DNA of 39,934 nucleotides from Bacteroidaceae bacterium (GTDB taxonomy: Bacteria; Bacteroidota; Bacteroidia; Bacteroidales; Bacteroidaceae). Position 1 is the stretch's first letter, and each line of letters opens with the position of its first letter. Positions 26,034-34,117 of the stretch are shown piece by piece. Position numbers and translations under genes: made by a program. The notes beneath the pieces were generated by a model, which was given only the letters and a program-made list of their open reading frames with translations, ran no database searches and was not told where the DNA came from. The stretch is from positions 1 to 39,934 of the forward strand of contig JAGCYD010000071.1 in the NCBI GenBank assembly GCA_017960985.1. Direction: 5' to 3'.

Positions 26034-29000
26034 ATGAAACGTTTATTTCTCTTTTTTTGTTTTATTCTGTTCATAACTGGTTGTTATGCTCAAAAATATC
26101 TTCGTCCTGTATTTGACAGGACTGACAGCCCCACATTTCATCTAGATAGTGTTGAGTTTACAAAAGACTCTACGTTTCTCTTCTTTACTTATGAAGCAGA
26201 AGCTGGTTCATGGGCAAATATTTCAGACAAAGCTTTTATCAGAGATGTGAAAACAGGAAAAAAGTTCTTGATACAGAGTGTGTCAGGAATCCCATTCCAA
26301 CCCTCAAAACGGCATTTTCTTCATGGTATGAAGGTTCCTGTAAAGCTAAGTTCTGTATCAACTGGAAAGTTGAATTGTTTTGATTTTATTGTAAATGATT
26401 CAGCATATAACATATATGGGATAGACATTTCTAGCCAATTTGCAAAACCATATTCAATTGGTGATGAACAAAGATTTACAAAACTATCAGACTTTTATTC
26501 AAAAGTAAATGATTCTATAGCTCTCCAATATAGATTACAAGAGTTGGAGGCAAGAAAATATTTATATGGAAATAAATCCGAGGAAGCATCCTTATCTATT
26601 TATCAAATTGCCTTTCTGTACAATAAACTTGGCAATCATAGTAAGGCCGTAGAGTATGGTTTGCAAGCCTTAGATTGTCAGGCTATCCTATACGGAAAAG
26701 ATAATAAAGAAGTACCTGTGTATCCAATGACATTAAGTACTATTGCTGGTTTTTATTCAGACATGGGTGATTTGAAGAAGTCTATACAATTTTATAGAGA
26801 ATCTGCTTTGTTATATAGAAAAATAATGGGGATTAACGATAGAAACTATGCTGAGGTGCAATATCTATTGGCATCTACATATATGAAGGCAGATAGTATT
26901 ACAAAAGCTATTTCAATCATGCAAGAAGTAGTAGAATTACAAAAGATTAATTTAGGAGAGAGGCATCATAATACAATAATGTCTATCAATAATCTTGCGG
27001 GATATTTAGAATATGATGGGAAATTTATAGAAGCAATAGAGATAAGAAAGAATCTTACAAAACTATTAAAGGATGATTCGGAATTAATAGATATGTATGC
27101 TCAAAATCTTCATAATCTCGCAGGGAGTTATGCTAATTTACATGATTATGATAAAGCCATAAGTTATGCATGGGAATCATTAGAACTTCGTAAGAAATTA
27201 TTTGGTGAGAATTCCATAGAATATGCAAATTCTTTGAGTAACCTTGCGGGGTATTATACAGATTCATACATGAAAGATAGCTTAGCAATAGCGCTATGTC
27301 AACAATCGCTTGACATAAAAAAGCGTATATTGGGTAACGAAGATATTAACATTACAACAACACTATCAATTCTTGCTTCACTATATGAAAATAGAGGAGA
27401 CCTTTCAAAAGCTATCTTAACGGCAGAAGAAGCTCTTCAGATTATTGAAAAATGCAAAGGGGTAGAATATGCTGAATATGCAAATTTATTAAGCAATATT
27501 TCTTCATATTACCAAGAAAGTGAAAAATTCCAAGAGGCTATTAAATATTGCAAGCAAGCAGTAGAGGTCTATAAAAAGATTTATGGTGATAAACACAATA
27601 TTTATAGTGAGAACCTTGCATACTTAGCTGGAACATATGCTGCAGCTGGTGATTTTCATTCTGCCACTCAATATATGAACGAAGCTTTAAGCATTTTTAA
27701 AGTTAATTGTTCAAAATCTTTGGATGAGATAGACGATAGGTGGAAATCTCTATTCTGGAATAAATACAGCGATTTCTTTAATTGGACCTTCCCATATTAT
27801 GTTTCTAATGATATGTCAATAGAGAATATAGCCCTGTTGTATAACCACCTATTGTTTTCTAAAGGGTTGTTGATATCCTCTCAAGTGTCATCAAACACAG
27901 ATGTAACATGGCAAACTATTCAAGCATCTTTAAAAGAGGATGAAATAGCTATTGAGCTTGTTACATCAGGTTCATATTCTGCAAAGGGAGATAGTCTCAT
28001 CATTGGTTTGTATGCCCTAACTCTTAAAAAATGCCATGTCCCCCAGATGTATAAACTGGTGGAGCTAAAAACGGCTAAACAGGGGCTTTCTGAAACAGAG
28101 ATTGATAAACTATATGATGGTTTTGGGGATAAAATCTGGGGAAAACTAAGTTCAGAATTAGTAGGAGTTAAAAAAATATTTTTTTCATCCACTTCGTTTT
28201 GTGATTTTATTCCCATCGAATATCTAAAAACCTCCGAATGCAGGAATATATCCGAGCAATATAATATATATCGCTTGTCCTCCACGAAAGAAATAATAAA
28301 AAAGTCGGAAAACAACATTGGCAGAAGTGCGCTTCTTTATGGAGGCCTCGATTATTATGATCTGAAGAATATTAAAAAAACGGGTAATAAAGAAAGGGGA
28401 GGATACGATTACCTCCCTCATTCTCTCGAAGAAGTTAAAGAAATAGCAGACATCTTGAAAGCTAGCAAATGCGACGTAAAGGTATTGACAGGCAATGAAG
28501 GGACAGAAGATTCTTTTAGGGCAATGTCTGGTAAACCTTTAGGTATAATTCATTTGGCAACGCATAGTGGAAACATTAGCCATAAAGATGAACAAGATAA
28601 TTTGAGTTCCGGCAACTTAAGTTTTATTCAAATTGAGAACAATAAAGTCCCCATTTATGAAGACAAGGCTTTGTCACGTTCTTTCATCGTACTATCTGGT
28701 GGAAATCAACTTGTTCAGAGAAAAAATGTGACCGATGATTGCGATGGTATATTGACTGCGAAGGAAATAGCAGAGTTGGATTTTCATGCGACAGACCTTA
28801 TTGTATTATCATCATGTGAGTCAGGATTAGGAGATCGGGGACTTGATGATGCAATAATAGGACTTCAGCGCGGTTTTAAAAAAGCAGGTGCGAACACTAT
28901 TCTGATGAGCCTTCATAAAGTTGATGATGAAGCCACGAAAATCCTTATGGTGGAGTTCTATAGGAACCTTATGAGTGGTAAATCAAAACTTCAATCACTT

Positions 29001-29096
29001 AAAGATGCTCAGCAATACCTGCGTATAGTTGAGAATGGGAAATATGACGCCCCAAAGTATTGGGCATCGTTTATAATGTTGGATGGGTTAAATTAG
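26034..29096 (+). CDS. exported TPR-CHAT caspase-like protease
   Basis: A 1020-residue protein. An N-terminal signal (MKRLFLFFCFILFITGCYAQ) ends in a lipobox-like ITGC, so it is exported and possibly lipid-anchored. Residues of about 150-600 hold many TPR-like repeats of the NLA..Y...G....AI type (for example AVEYGLQALDCQAILYG, AISYAWESLELRKKLFG). The C-terminal CHAT domain (about 720-1018) has HLATHS (H840/H844) and LSSCESG with C928, the catalytic His and Cys of this clan CD peptidase, and the typical GLQRGFKKAGANTILMSLHKVDD stretch. It looks active. Codon use is much more AT-rich than in the flanks. Target and trigger are unknown. Confidence 0.9.
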   Translation: MKRLFLFFCFILFITGCYAQKYLRPVFDRTDSPTFHLDSVEFTKDSTFLFFTYEAEAGSWANISDKAFIRDVKTGKKFLIQSVSGIPFQPSKRHFLHGMKVPVKLSSVSTGKLNCFDFIVNDSAYNIYGIDISSQFAKPYSIGDEQRFTKLSDFYSKVNDSIALQYRLQELEARKYLYGNKSEEASLSIYQIAFLYNKLGNHSKAVEYGLQALDCQAILYGKDNKEVPVYPMTLSTIAGFYSDMGDLKKSIQFYRESALLYRKIMGINDRNYAEVQYLLASTYMKADSITKAISIMQEVVELQKINLGERHHNTIMSINNLAGYLEYDGKFIEAIEIRKNLTKLLKDDSELIDMYAQNLHNLAGSYANLHDYDKAISYAWESLELRKKLFGENSIEYANSLSNLAGYYTDSYMKDSLAIALCQQSLDIKKRILGNEDINITTTLSILASLYENRGDLSKAILTAEEALQIIEKCKGVEYAEYANLLSNISSYYQESEKFQEAIKYCKQAVEVYKKIYGDKHNIYSENLAYLAGTYAAAGDFHSATQYMNEALSIFKVNCSKSLDEIDDRWKSLFWNKYSDFFNWTFPYYVSNDMSIENIALLYNHLLFSKGLLISSQVSSNTDVTWQTIQASLKEDEIAIELVTSGSYSAKGDSLIIGLYALTLKKCHVPQMYKLVELKTAKQGLSETEIDKLYDGFGDKIWGKLSSELVGVKKIFFSSTSFCDFIPIEYLKTSECRNISEQYNIYRLSSTKEIIKKSENNIGRSALLYGGLDYYDLKNIKKTGNKERGGYDYLPHSLEEVKEIADILKASKCDVKVLTGNEGTEDSFRAMSGKPLGIIHLATHSGNISHKDEQDNLSSGNLSFIQIENNKVPIYEDKALSRSFIVLSGGNQLVQRKNVTDDCDGILTAKEIAELDFHATDLIVLSSCESGLGDRGLDDAIIGLQRGFKKAGANTILMSLHKVDDEATKILMVEFYRNLMSGKSKLQSLKDAQQYLRIVENGKYDAPKYWASFIMLDGLN

Positions 29097-29126
29097 CGTC
29101 CAAGAAGGCCTTTCCTCCTTGGACGC
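29096..29126. terminator. hairpin between convergent CHAT and small peptide genes
   Basis: GCGTCCAAG pairs perfectly with CTTGGACGC around a loop that adds AGG/CCT pairing. It starts at the last base of the CHAT stop codon. No T-run follows, so termination may be rho-assisted. Confidence 0.55.
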
Positions 29127-29131
29127 ACCTC

Positions 29132-29302
29132 CTACTTCTTAATGAGGTAGGAGAGAAGCATATCTGCTATAGACAGAAAAAAGTCTATGATAGCAATCCA
29201 ACTTGCAACCTTGCTCAATGTTGAGCCGTTGTGTCCTTTGGGTGTATCATTTTGACCTTCTCTGTCGATATGCAGATAGAACATTGTAATTTCCTTTTTC
29301 AT
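29132..29302 (-). CDS. 56-residue small membrane-type peptide
   Basis: A short frame starting MKKEITMFYLHIDREG, with a polar, Gly/Asn-rich middle and a hydrophobic helix SKVASWIAIIDFFLSIADML that ends in SYLIKK. The layout fits a one-span membrane peptide; type I toxin-like or membrane-signalling peptides look like this, but I recognise no family. A good promoter lies about 161 bp upstream (29463-29494), giving a leader of about 150 nt with a dyad, and the frame is uninterrupted. It could be chance, yet the promoter and the terminator-like hairpin after it favour a real gene. Confidence 0.6.
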   Translation of the reverse strand: MKKEITMFYLHIDREGQNDTPKGHNGSTLSKVASWIAIIDFFLSIADMLLSYLIKK

Positions 29303-29362
29303 AATTAAAAGAAATTTATGTTCTATGTTGCATGGTACAGGACACGAACAACGTCGAACTGA

Positions 29363-29406
29363 TTAATAATTGGTGATAACTCGTCATATGAATCACCGTT
29401 AATTAA
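29363..29406. repeat. imperfect dyad in the leader of the small peptide gene
   Basis: GGTGAT (29372-29377) and ATCACC (29392-29397), extended outward by TTAAT/ATTAA with mismatches. It lies in the expected untranslated leader and could be an RNA hairpin or an operator. Confidence 0.4.
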
Positions 29407-29462
29407 CTCAATTCACGTGGCATGATGCACTCTGCGAATAGAAACATATATGTTCCTGCGTG

Positions 29463-29494
29463 CAAAGGTCAATAAAAAAGCTGACGTACGCAAA
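29463..29494 (-). promoter_or_regulatory. promoter for the small peptide gene
   Basis: On the minus strand TTTG (29491-29494) is followed after exactly 20 bp by GACCTTTG (29463-29470), which is TAnnTTTG with the first T changed to G. It lies between the anti-sigma stop and the small peptide gene. Confidence 0.6.
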
Positions 29495-29518
29495 TTAATG
29501 CGGCATTTTATGCTGCTG

Positions 29519-30208
29519 CTACTTCGAACTTTCCAGGGTCTGGATTAAAGCCTTTGCCTTAGCTGCGATGGGTGAATCCTCATTGTCGCGGACGATAGTC
29601 TCAAGAACGGATATAGCCTTCTCCTTGTTACCTGCTTTTACATACGCCAGCGCAAGGTTCCAGGTGATGTCGTTGGCATAGGGATAATAGGTGAAGTCAG
29701 AATCAAGGGATTCGTAGATGGGTTCCAGCTCTGCAATAATTTCCTTCATATCCTTCTCCTCAGAAATACGATTGAAGAGGGTGTATAGGTGTGATATGGT
29801 AACAGAGTCTGTTTCGCCTCGTGAGAGCTCATCTAAATCATATTGGACGTAGTAGGGGGATAACATCGCATTGACTCGTGCATATCTCGAATTCTCAGCA
29901 TAGAATTTGTAACCAAAGACGAGGATAATAGCAGCTGCAATAGATGATGTCCAAATGATTAGGCGTCTTATATTACTGGGCTTCTTTTGTGCAGTTACCT
30001 CATCAATGATTTTCTGGTCTTGTTGCTTACCCTTTTCTTGCAAACCTTTGAGTAACGCAGAGATGGCACGAGCATGCTCGCACAGCTCAGAATCAGACCT
30101 CAAATCTTCGCGAAAGCTTGCTTCTTCTTCCGTTGTCATCTGTCCTCGAAGGAAACGTTCGATGCGTTCGTCCGTCACTTGGAATCTGGTGTCTTCTATA
30201 TTACTCAT
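29519..30208 (-). CDS. membrane anti-sigma factor-like protein with periplasmic TPR region
   Basis: A 229-residue protein with a cytoplasmic N-terminus (about 1-80: DERIERFLRGQMTTEEEASF as in FecR-type and other anti-sigma N-domains), one membrane helix (about 82-101, IIWTSSIAAAIILVFGYKF) and a helical C-terminal part (about 110-229) that ends in TPR-like WNLALAYVKAGNKEKAISVLE. The topology and the 8-bp overlap with the sigma gene make it the likely anti-sigma partner. The zinc His-x3-Cys-x2-Cys motif of ZAS proteins is absent. The TPR region would face the periplasm and could sense or bind the caspase or CHAT proteins. Confidence 0.82.
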   Translation of the reverse strand: MSNIEDTRFQVTDERIERFLRGQMTTEEEASFREDLRSDSELCEHARAISALLKGLQEKGKQQDQKIIDEVTAQKKPSNIRRLIIWTSSIAAAIILVFGYKFYAENSRYARVNAMLSPYYVQYDLDELSRGETDSVTISHLYTLFNRISEEKDMKEIIAELEPIYESLDSDFTYYPYANDITWNLALAYVKAGNKEKAISVLETIVRDNEDSPIAAKAKALIQTLESSK

Positions 30209-30785
30209 AGTGCTTCCGGATTAGTTCTTGATACTTCTGTTTGAACTTGCTAACACATTTATACTTCTGGGTCTTAACGGAATTGGCATTGGCAAAGCCA
30301 TACATGCTTGCAATGACATCGTTGTCGTAGTTGTTCCAATAGTAGCCCCAGAATATGTTGCGACAAGTTTCAGGCAGCGATTCTATAACTGCTTGAACGA
30401 TTCTCTCTGAAAAAGACAGCTCTTGTTGACTCGTGTCTTCTGTCGAGAGGTTGTGTAATTCATCTATCTTGTCTGCTATGAATTCCTGCTTAGTTGAAAC
30501 GGGGATTTGGTCAGAAAGGGGAATCGTATGTTTCTTCTTGCTCAGGAACTTCAGTGTATGGTTGATACAAACACGTAGAAAATAGGTGGAAAGAGAACTT
30601 GTCAGCTGTGACAACTTACCATCTTTTATATTAAGGTATAAGGCAACTGATGATTCTTGATAGATATCATCAAGATCTACATCTTCCACAAGAAAAGCCT
30701 TATGAAGATAGGCAAACACCTTGCTTCGCTCCTCTGACAAGAAGCGATTCAATGCTTGGTGGTTATCAGGAATCTCTATTCTCAT
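30201..30785 (-). CDS. ECF-like sigma-70 family factor
   Basis: A 194-residue sigma factor with only regions 2 and 4. Region 2 is seen near residues 20-80 (VFAYLHKAFLVEDVDLDDIYQES and then STYFLRVCINHTLKFL) and region 4 near 130-190 (IESLPETCRNIFWGYYWNNYDNDVIASMYG, with the helix-turn-helix NANSVKTQKYKCVSKFK). It is shorter than housekeeping sigma factors and fits group 4. Its start codon shares one base with the caspase stop codon (TAATG) and its end overlaps the anti-sigma gene by 8 bp, so the three are coupled. Confidence 0.88.
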   Translation of the reverse strand: MRIEIPDNHQALNRFLSEERSKVFAYLHKAFLVEDVDLDDIYQESSVALYLNIKDGKLSQLTSSLSTYFLRVCINHTLKFLSKKKHTIPLSDQIPVSTKQEFIADKIDELHNLSTEDTSQQELSFSERIVQAVIESLPETCRNIFWGYYWNNYDNDVIASMYGFANANSVKTQKYKCVSKFKQKYQELIRKHYE

Positions 30786-31657
30786 TATGGTATACTGCTT
30801 TCAATGACAAGGCTCTGGTTATTCGGCCATTTGTTTTGTAGAAGGATTTCTCTTTTCAAGGTGGTAAGCAAAAGTTGAGGGTCTGTATTAATAGAGGACT
30901 TCTGTATCGCTATTGCCAGATGATAGGAAAGAGCTCCATAGCGTTTACCCTCAACTTTTATTTCCATATTCACCTGATCTGGCCTACATGCTTCTATGAA
31001 AATTACATTTGCTTGTTTAGCAGAAGCATCAATTCTGTAATGCGATTTCTTGTTCGTTGAGGGTCTAAATACTTTATTATTATAAGTAAAACCGACATGA
31101 GTGCCTCTGATGTTTTCATCATTGGCTCTTGAGGAAGTACCTGCATGACAGGCATCAATAATAACATAAAGAAAACCTTTTGGCCCAATCTTGTCTCGAA
31201 GTTTATTAATGTATATGTTAAGCTTGTCATCTATCAGGTGTTTATCCCCCTTGTATTTACCTTTCTTGTATATCTTATATGCATCAATTGGAACTATGGA
31301 TTCATCCCAACCGTCTTCCTCGTCGCCATTAAGGTCTTCAACAGGCTGCCCATGTGTGGAGAAGTGCAGATACACGATGTCGCCTTTCTTGGTCTTACTC
31401 GTAAACTCAGATATCTGATGGTTGATGTTTTCAAAAGTGGCTTGCTCATCCAGTAGTGTGGTTACAATAAAGCCTTGTTTCTTCAGTATGGGACTCAGAA
31501 GATTGATGTCTTCAACTCCATTGATGTTATTCCATTGATAGCCAGTCAAAGCTGTATCGTAGTGAGAGATTCCTACCATGAAAGCCCGCTTCCGCTGGGC
31601 TAATCCAGCAGCAGAAAGCAGCATCGCAACAATCATTAGGAACAGTTTAAGTCTCAT
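30785..31657 (-). CDS. exported caspase-family (C14-like) protease
   Basis: A 290-residue protein with a signal peptide (1-20, ending AAGLAQ) and a caspase-like p20 fold: RKRAFMVGISHYD, then the catalytic H102 in YLHFSTHGQ and C170 in VIIDACHAG. An acidic GDEEDGWDESIVPIDA loop sits after the His, as in metacaspases and related bacterial proteins, which often bind calcium. It is the first gene of the operon with the sigma and anti-sigma genes. It should act in the periplasm or on the outer membrane. Its substrate is unknown; the anti-sigma factor is an attractive candidate. Confidence 0.9.
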   Translation of the reverse strand: MRLKLFLMIVAMLLSAAGLAQRKRAFMVGISHYDTALTGYQWNNINGVEDINLLSPILKKQGFIVTTLLDEQATFENINHQISEFTSKTKKGDIVYLHFSTHGQPVEDLNGDEEDGWDESIVPIDAYKIYKKGKYKGDKHLIDDKLNIYINKLRDKIGPKGFLYVIIDACHAGTSSRANDENIRGTHVGFTYNNKVFRPSTNKKSHYRIDASAKQANVIFIEACRPDQVNMEIKVEGKRYGALSYHLAIAIQKSSINTDPQLLLTTLKREILLQNKWPNNQSLVIESSIP

Positions 31658-31674
31658 CCGATATTATTTTTCAG

Positions 31675-31682
31675 CAAATTTA
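31675..31682 (-). promoter_or_regulatory. possible -7 box (TAAATTTG) of the caspase operon
   Basis: On the minus strand TAAATTTG lies 17 bp before the caspase start. No -33 TTTG is found at the normal distance, so an alternative sigma factor, perhaps the operon's own, may be used. Confidence 0.4.
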
Positions 31683-31773
31683 GAATTTTTTTTTGATATA
31701 GCGGTTACCTTTCTGCTTTTTCGAGTATAAAGGTGCAAAATAACTTTTTTATTAACATTTAAATAATACAAAA

Positions 31774-32181
31774 ATGAAACAGTTTTTAGATTGTACGGTT
31801 AATACTTCAAATGCTGAAGTGAGAAAAATCAATGATTTTTTTGAATTAGAAAATTCAATTGAAGTTCTTGAAATAGATGAGTCTATCGATGACCTTGGGC
31901 TTGAGGACTTGTATGAAGATTCTGAGTTAGACGAAATGTTTGAGGATTATAATAGAAGCCTCGCGGTGTATGATGGGTCATACGATAATTGTCTAAACGG
32001 ACAACATTGTTACGATGCTGAAGAAGATGATTATAATGATGATGTTGAAGAATATTATGGACAGGAATGTTTAGAATGGACAGAAGAAGATGCATGGGAT
32101 GCCCTTACAGATGGTATGTATGGTGATATGCCAAGTAATCCATTGGCGTATGATGCAATGATGGATGTGATGGGCTTTTAA
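31774..32181 (+). CDS. very acidic 135-residue protein, unknown function
   Basis: I do not recognise this protein. Of 135 residues 41 are Asp or Glu and only 4 are Lys or Arg, and there are many Tyr residues, mostly between residues 30 and 115 (for example CYDAEEDDYNDDVEEYYGQ). There is no signal peptide. Such a charge pattern is seen in DNA-mimic proteins, calcium binders and small acidic chaperone-like proteins, but none can be assigned. It is the first gene of a plus-strand set divergent from the caspase operon and lies 117 bp from it. Confidence 0.75.
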   Translation: MKQFLDCTVNTSNAEVRKINDFFELENSIEVLEIDESIDDLGLEDLYEDSELDEMFEDYNRSLAVYDGSYDNCLNGQHCYDAEEDDYNDDVEEYYGQECLEWTEEDAWDALTDGMYGDMPSNPLAYDAMMDVMGF

Positions 32182-32208
32182 CTAATAATAACTAAATGAC
32201 ATTTAATT

Positions 32209-32664
32209 ATGGATCGTTGGCCTAATTTTCAGACTTTGACATTTAAAGAGTTTTCATTCTCTGTAGAGGGTTATAAAGAATATATTGCAGGCTGTTTGGT
32301 AAACTCTGGCTTTGTCAATTGCGAAATCGCGTTCAAACAACACAACAATGGGAATTTTTGTCGAGGAGGACGCATCTCTGTTCAAGTAAAGGGTAATGCT
32401 TTGAAAGGCAAGATTCTTTCTTCTTTCGAATTTGATACATGTGTTACAATGGGTGACCGGTTGATGATGTATATTGCAGCGCGAGAGTCTAATGTAAACG
32501 AGACATCCCTGCATATGATGGCTTCGCTATTGGGAAATACCAGAGAAAGAAAGGAATATGTAACAAATGAGCCTACTATCGCGAACATATTCACGACAAA
32601 TCAGCAAATCGTGAGAGTGGCTTTTAAATTTGCGAATCCAGATAGATTGATTGAATTATACTAA
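32209..32664 (+). CDS. hypothetical 151-residue protein
   Basis: No family recognised. The protein has mixed alpha/beta character, four Cys residues, several Asn residues and no signal peptide or membrane segment. Visible stretches are GYKEYIAGCLVNSGF and QQIVRVAFKFANPDRLIELY. It starts 27 bp after the acidic gene and ends 12 bp before the next gene, so it is likely part of one transcript. Confidence 0.72.
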   Translation: MDRWPNFQTLTFKEFSFSVEGYKEYIAGCLVNSGFVNCEIAFKQHNNGNFCRGGRISVQVKGNALKGKILSSFEFDTCVTMGDRLMMYIAARESNVNETSLHMMASLLGNTRERKEYVTNEPTIANIFTTNQQIVRVAFKFANPDRLIELY

Positions 32665-32676
32665 ATTGCTAATAAC

Positions 32677-33114
32677 ATGACAAATTACGAATACATATTA
32701 ATTGAATGTAAGAAGGCGCATTATGGCGCTTGGACGACTGATGCAGTCAGTGCGTGTGTTGAGAAACTGAAAGAACTTTCGCGTAGTGAATTGTTGCGAT
32801 TGTTTACGTCGCGATGGTTGGACAAGAAAGACGAAGTGAGAAAGGCGATTTTCAACTTGTTATATGGCGAACGGTTGGCAATGCGTGCGAAGATGATTAG
32901 GGAAGCGAGCATAGAGGAACTCGGTGCTATGCTGATGGAGAAGGATGGCAACTATGTGAAACTGGCCAGACAGGAACTGAAGGAACGATACAAGAGCGTT
33001 ACCCCTGATGCACGAATGCAGATTATCCATTTCTTCAAAAACGGGACAACTAAGCAGGATGTGAAATGGGGTGAGGTTCGCGAGAAATCTATTTCATGCC
33101 AATTAGAGCAGTAA
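32677..33114 (+). CDS. hypothetical helical protein (145 aa)
   Basis: Mostly helical and rich in Lys, Arg, Glu and Leu, HEAT-repeat-like in style (ELSRSELLRLFTSRWLDKKDEV, then IEELGAMLMEKDGNYVKLA). A C-terminal module (RQELKERYKSVTPDARMQII, then HFFKNGTTKQDVKWGEV) is similar to residues of about 36-70 of the next protein (KEIKKRFIYLDWALQKKILT, then LFLNSGKYDREWAF), so the two may share a domain. Function unknown. Confidence 0.72.
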   Translation: MTNYEYILIECKKAHYGAWTTDAVSACVEKLKELSRSELLRLFTSRWLDKKDEVRKAIFNLLYGERLAMRAKMIREASIEELGAMLMEKDGNYVKLARQELKERYKSVTPDARMQIIHFFKNGTTKQDVKWGEVREKSISCQLEQ

Positions 33115-33126
33115 CAGAACTTGATT

Positions 33127-34038
33127 ATGTCAATTTTTATCTATCATGCATATAAGAGGAATCGACCGATTGCTTCTGTTATAAAAGATTTTGTAAACAA
33201 AGAAAGCAGAAGGGTTGGTGATTCGAGGAAAGAGATAAAAAAAAGATTTATATATCTTGATTGGGCTTTACAAAAGAAGATACTGACCCTATTCCTCAAT
33301 TCGGGTAAGTACGATAGGGAATGGGCATTCTTTGTTCTGTCGCAAGTATGGGATAAGTCTTTTGAACCCCTTGTTCGGAAACTTTGGGAGCGGTATCATG
33401 AGGACAGATGTACATGGGTGGTTATTCGCCATTTTCCAGTAAACTACATAAGGGAGAATCTGGAGGCACTGGCGAAGGGGCGGAACTATTACTTTATCTG
33501 TAAACGATTGGAGGAGGCCGGCAATTTTGATATAGATAGGGAACGACTATCGAATTTGGATTATCTTGCGCTCATGAGTGAACAGAGAAAGACAATAGTA
33601 GATAAGGAAGAAGCCCTTGATATAATGTATCGTGCGGTTCATGAGCTATGCATTACCCCCTTGAAACGTAATAATATTCCATCTGTTTATAAGGGCGCCC
33701 CGATAAGTTGTGCTTCTTTTGGTGTGATAAGAGATGGTTTGCACTATTTTGATTATATGGGCTACTCGTCTGCAGCTGCTGAATTTAGACAATGGAACGA
33801 TGGCGTGATGAAGAGCCTGGAAGAAAGCCCTGAGTTCCGGCATTTATGTGAGAGCCCTATAGATGGCAATAGTTTCGAAATCCGAGCAACTGGCCTTCTT
33901 TTTATATGTATATACAAGGCACTTGACGATAAATACAAGTTGGCAACAGATCCGCCAATAGAGGTCATGAAGATTCCCGTCAGCCATTATCGCATCGTGG
34001 AACAAGATGTGCAAAGCGAGGAAGAACGTGAGTTCTGA
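33127..34038 (+). CDS. hypothetical 303-residue protein with shared helical module
   Basis: Not recognised. The N-terminal half is helical with HEAT-like segments (AFFVLSQVWDKSFEPLVRKL, then CTWVVIRHFPVNYIRENLEAL); the C-terminal half ends in a charged PVSHYRIVEQDVQSEEEREF. I take the ATG at 33127 over a TTG at 33121, 12 bp after the previous stop. The module at residues of about 36-70 recalls the C-terminus of the preceding protein. This is the last gene of the plus-strand set; repeats and a hairpin follow. Confidence 0.72.
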   Translation: MSIFIYHAYKRNRPIASVIKDFVNKESRRVGDSRKEIKKRFIYLDWALQKKILTLFLNSGKYDREWAFFVLSQVWDKSFEPLVRKLWERYHEDRCTWVVIRHFPVNYIRENLEALAKGRNYYFICKRLEEAGNFDIDRERLSNLDYLALMSEQRKTIVDKEEALDIMYRAVHELCITPLKRNNIPSVYKGAPISCASFGVIRDGLHYFDYMGYSSAAAEFRQWNDGVMKSLEESPEFRHLCESPIDGNSFEIRATGLLFICIYKALDDKYKLATDPPIEVMKIPVSHYRIVEQDVQSEEEREF

Positions 34039-34117
34039 GAGTCAAGAATGTAGTGTAGTGGCATAGCCCTATATACCTGTTCCCATAGCACTGCCAATCA
34101 AAGACTCCTTCAGTGTA

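Noticed and set aside
29363..29406. Known riboswitch or tRNA in the leader of the small peptide
   Set aside because: Only an imperfect 6-bp core dyad is seen, with no conserved motif of a known class.
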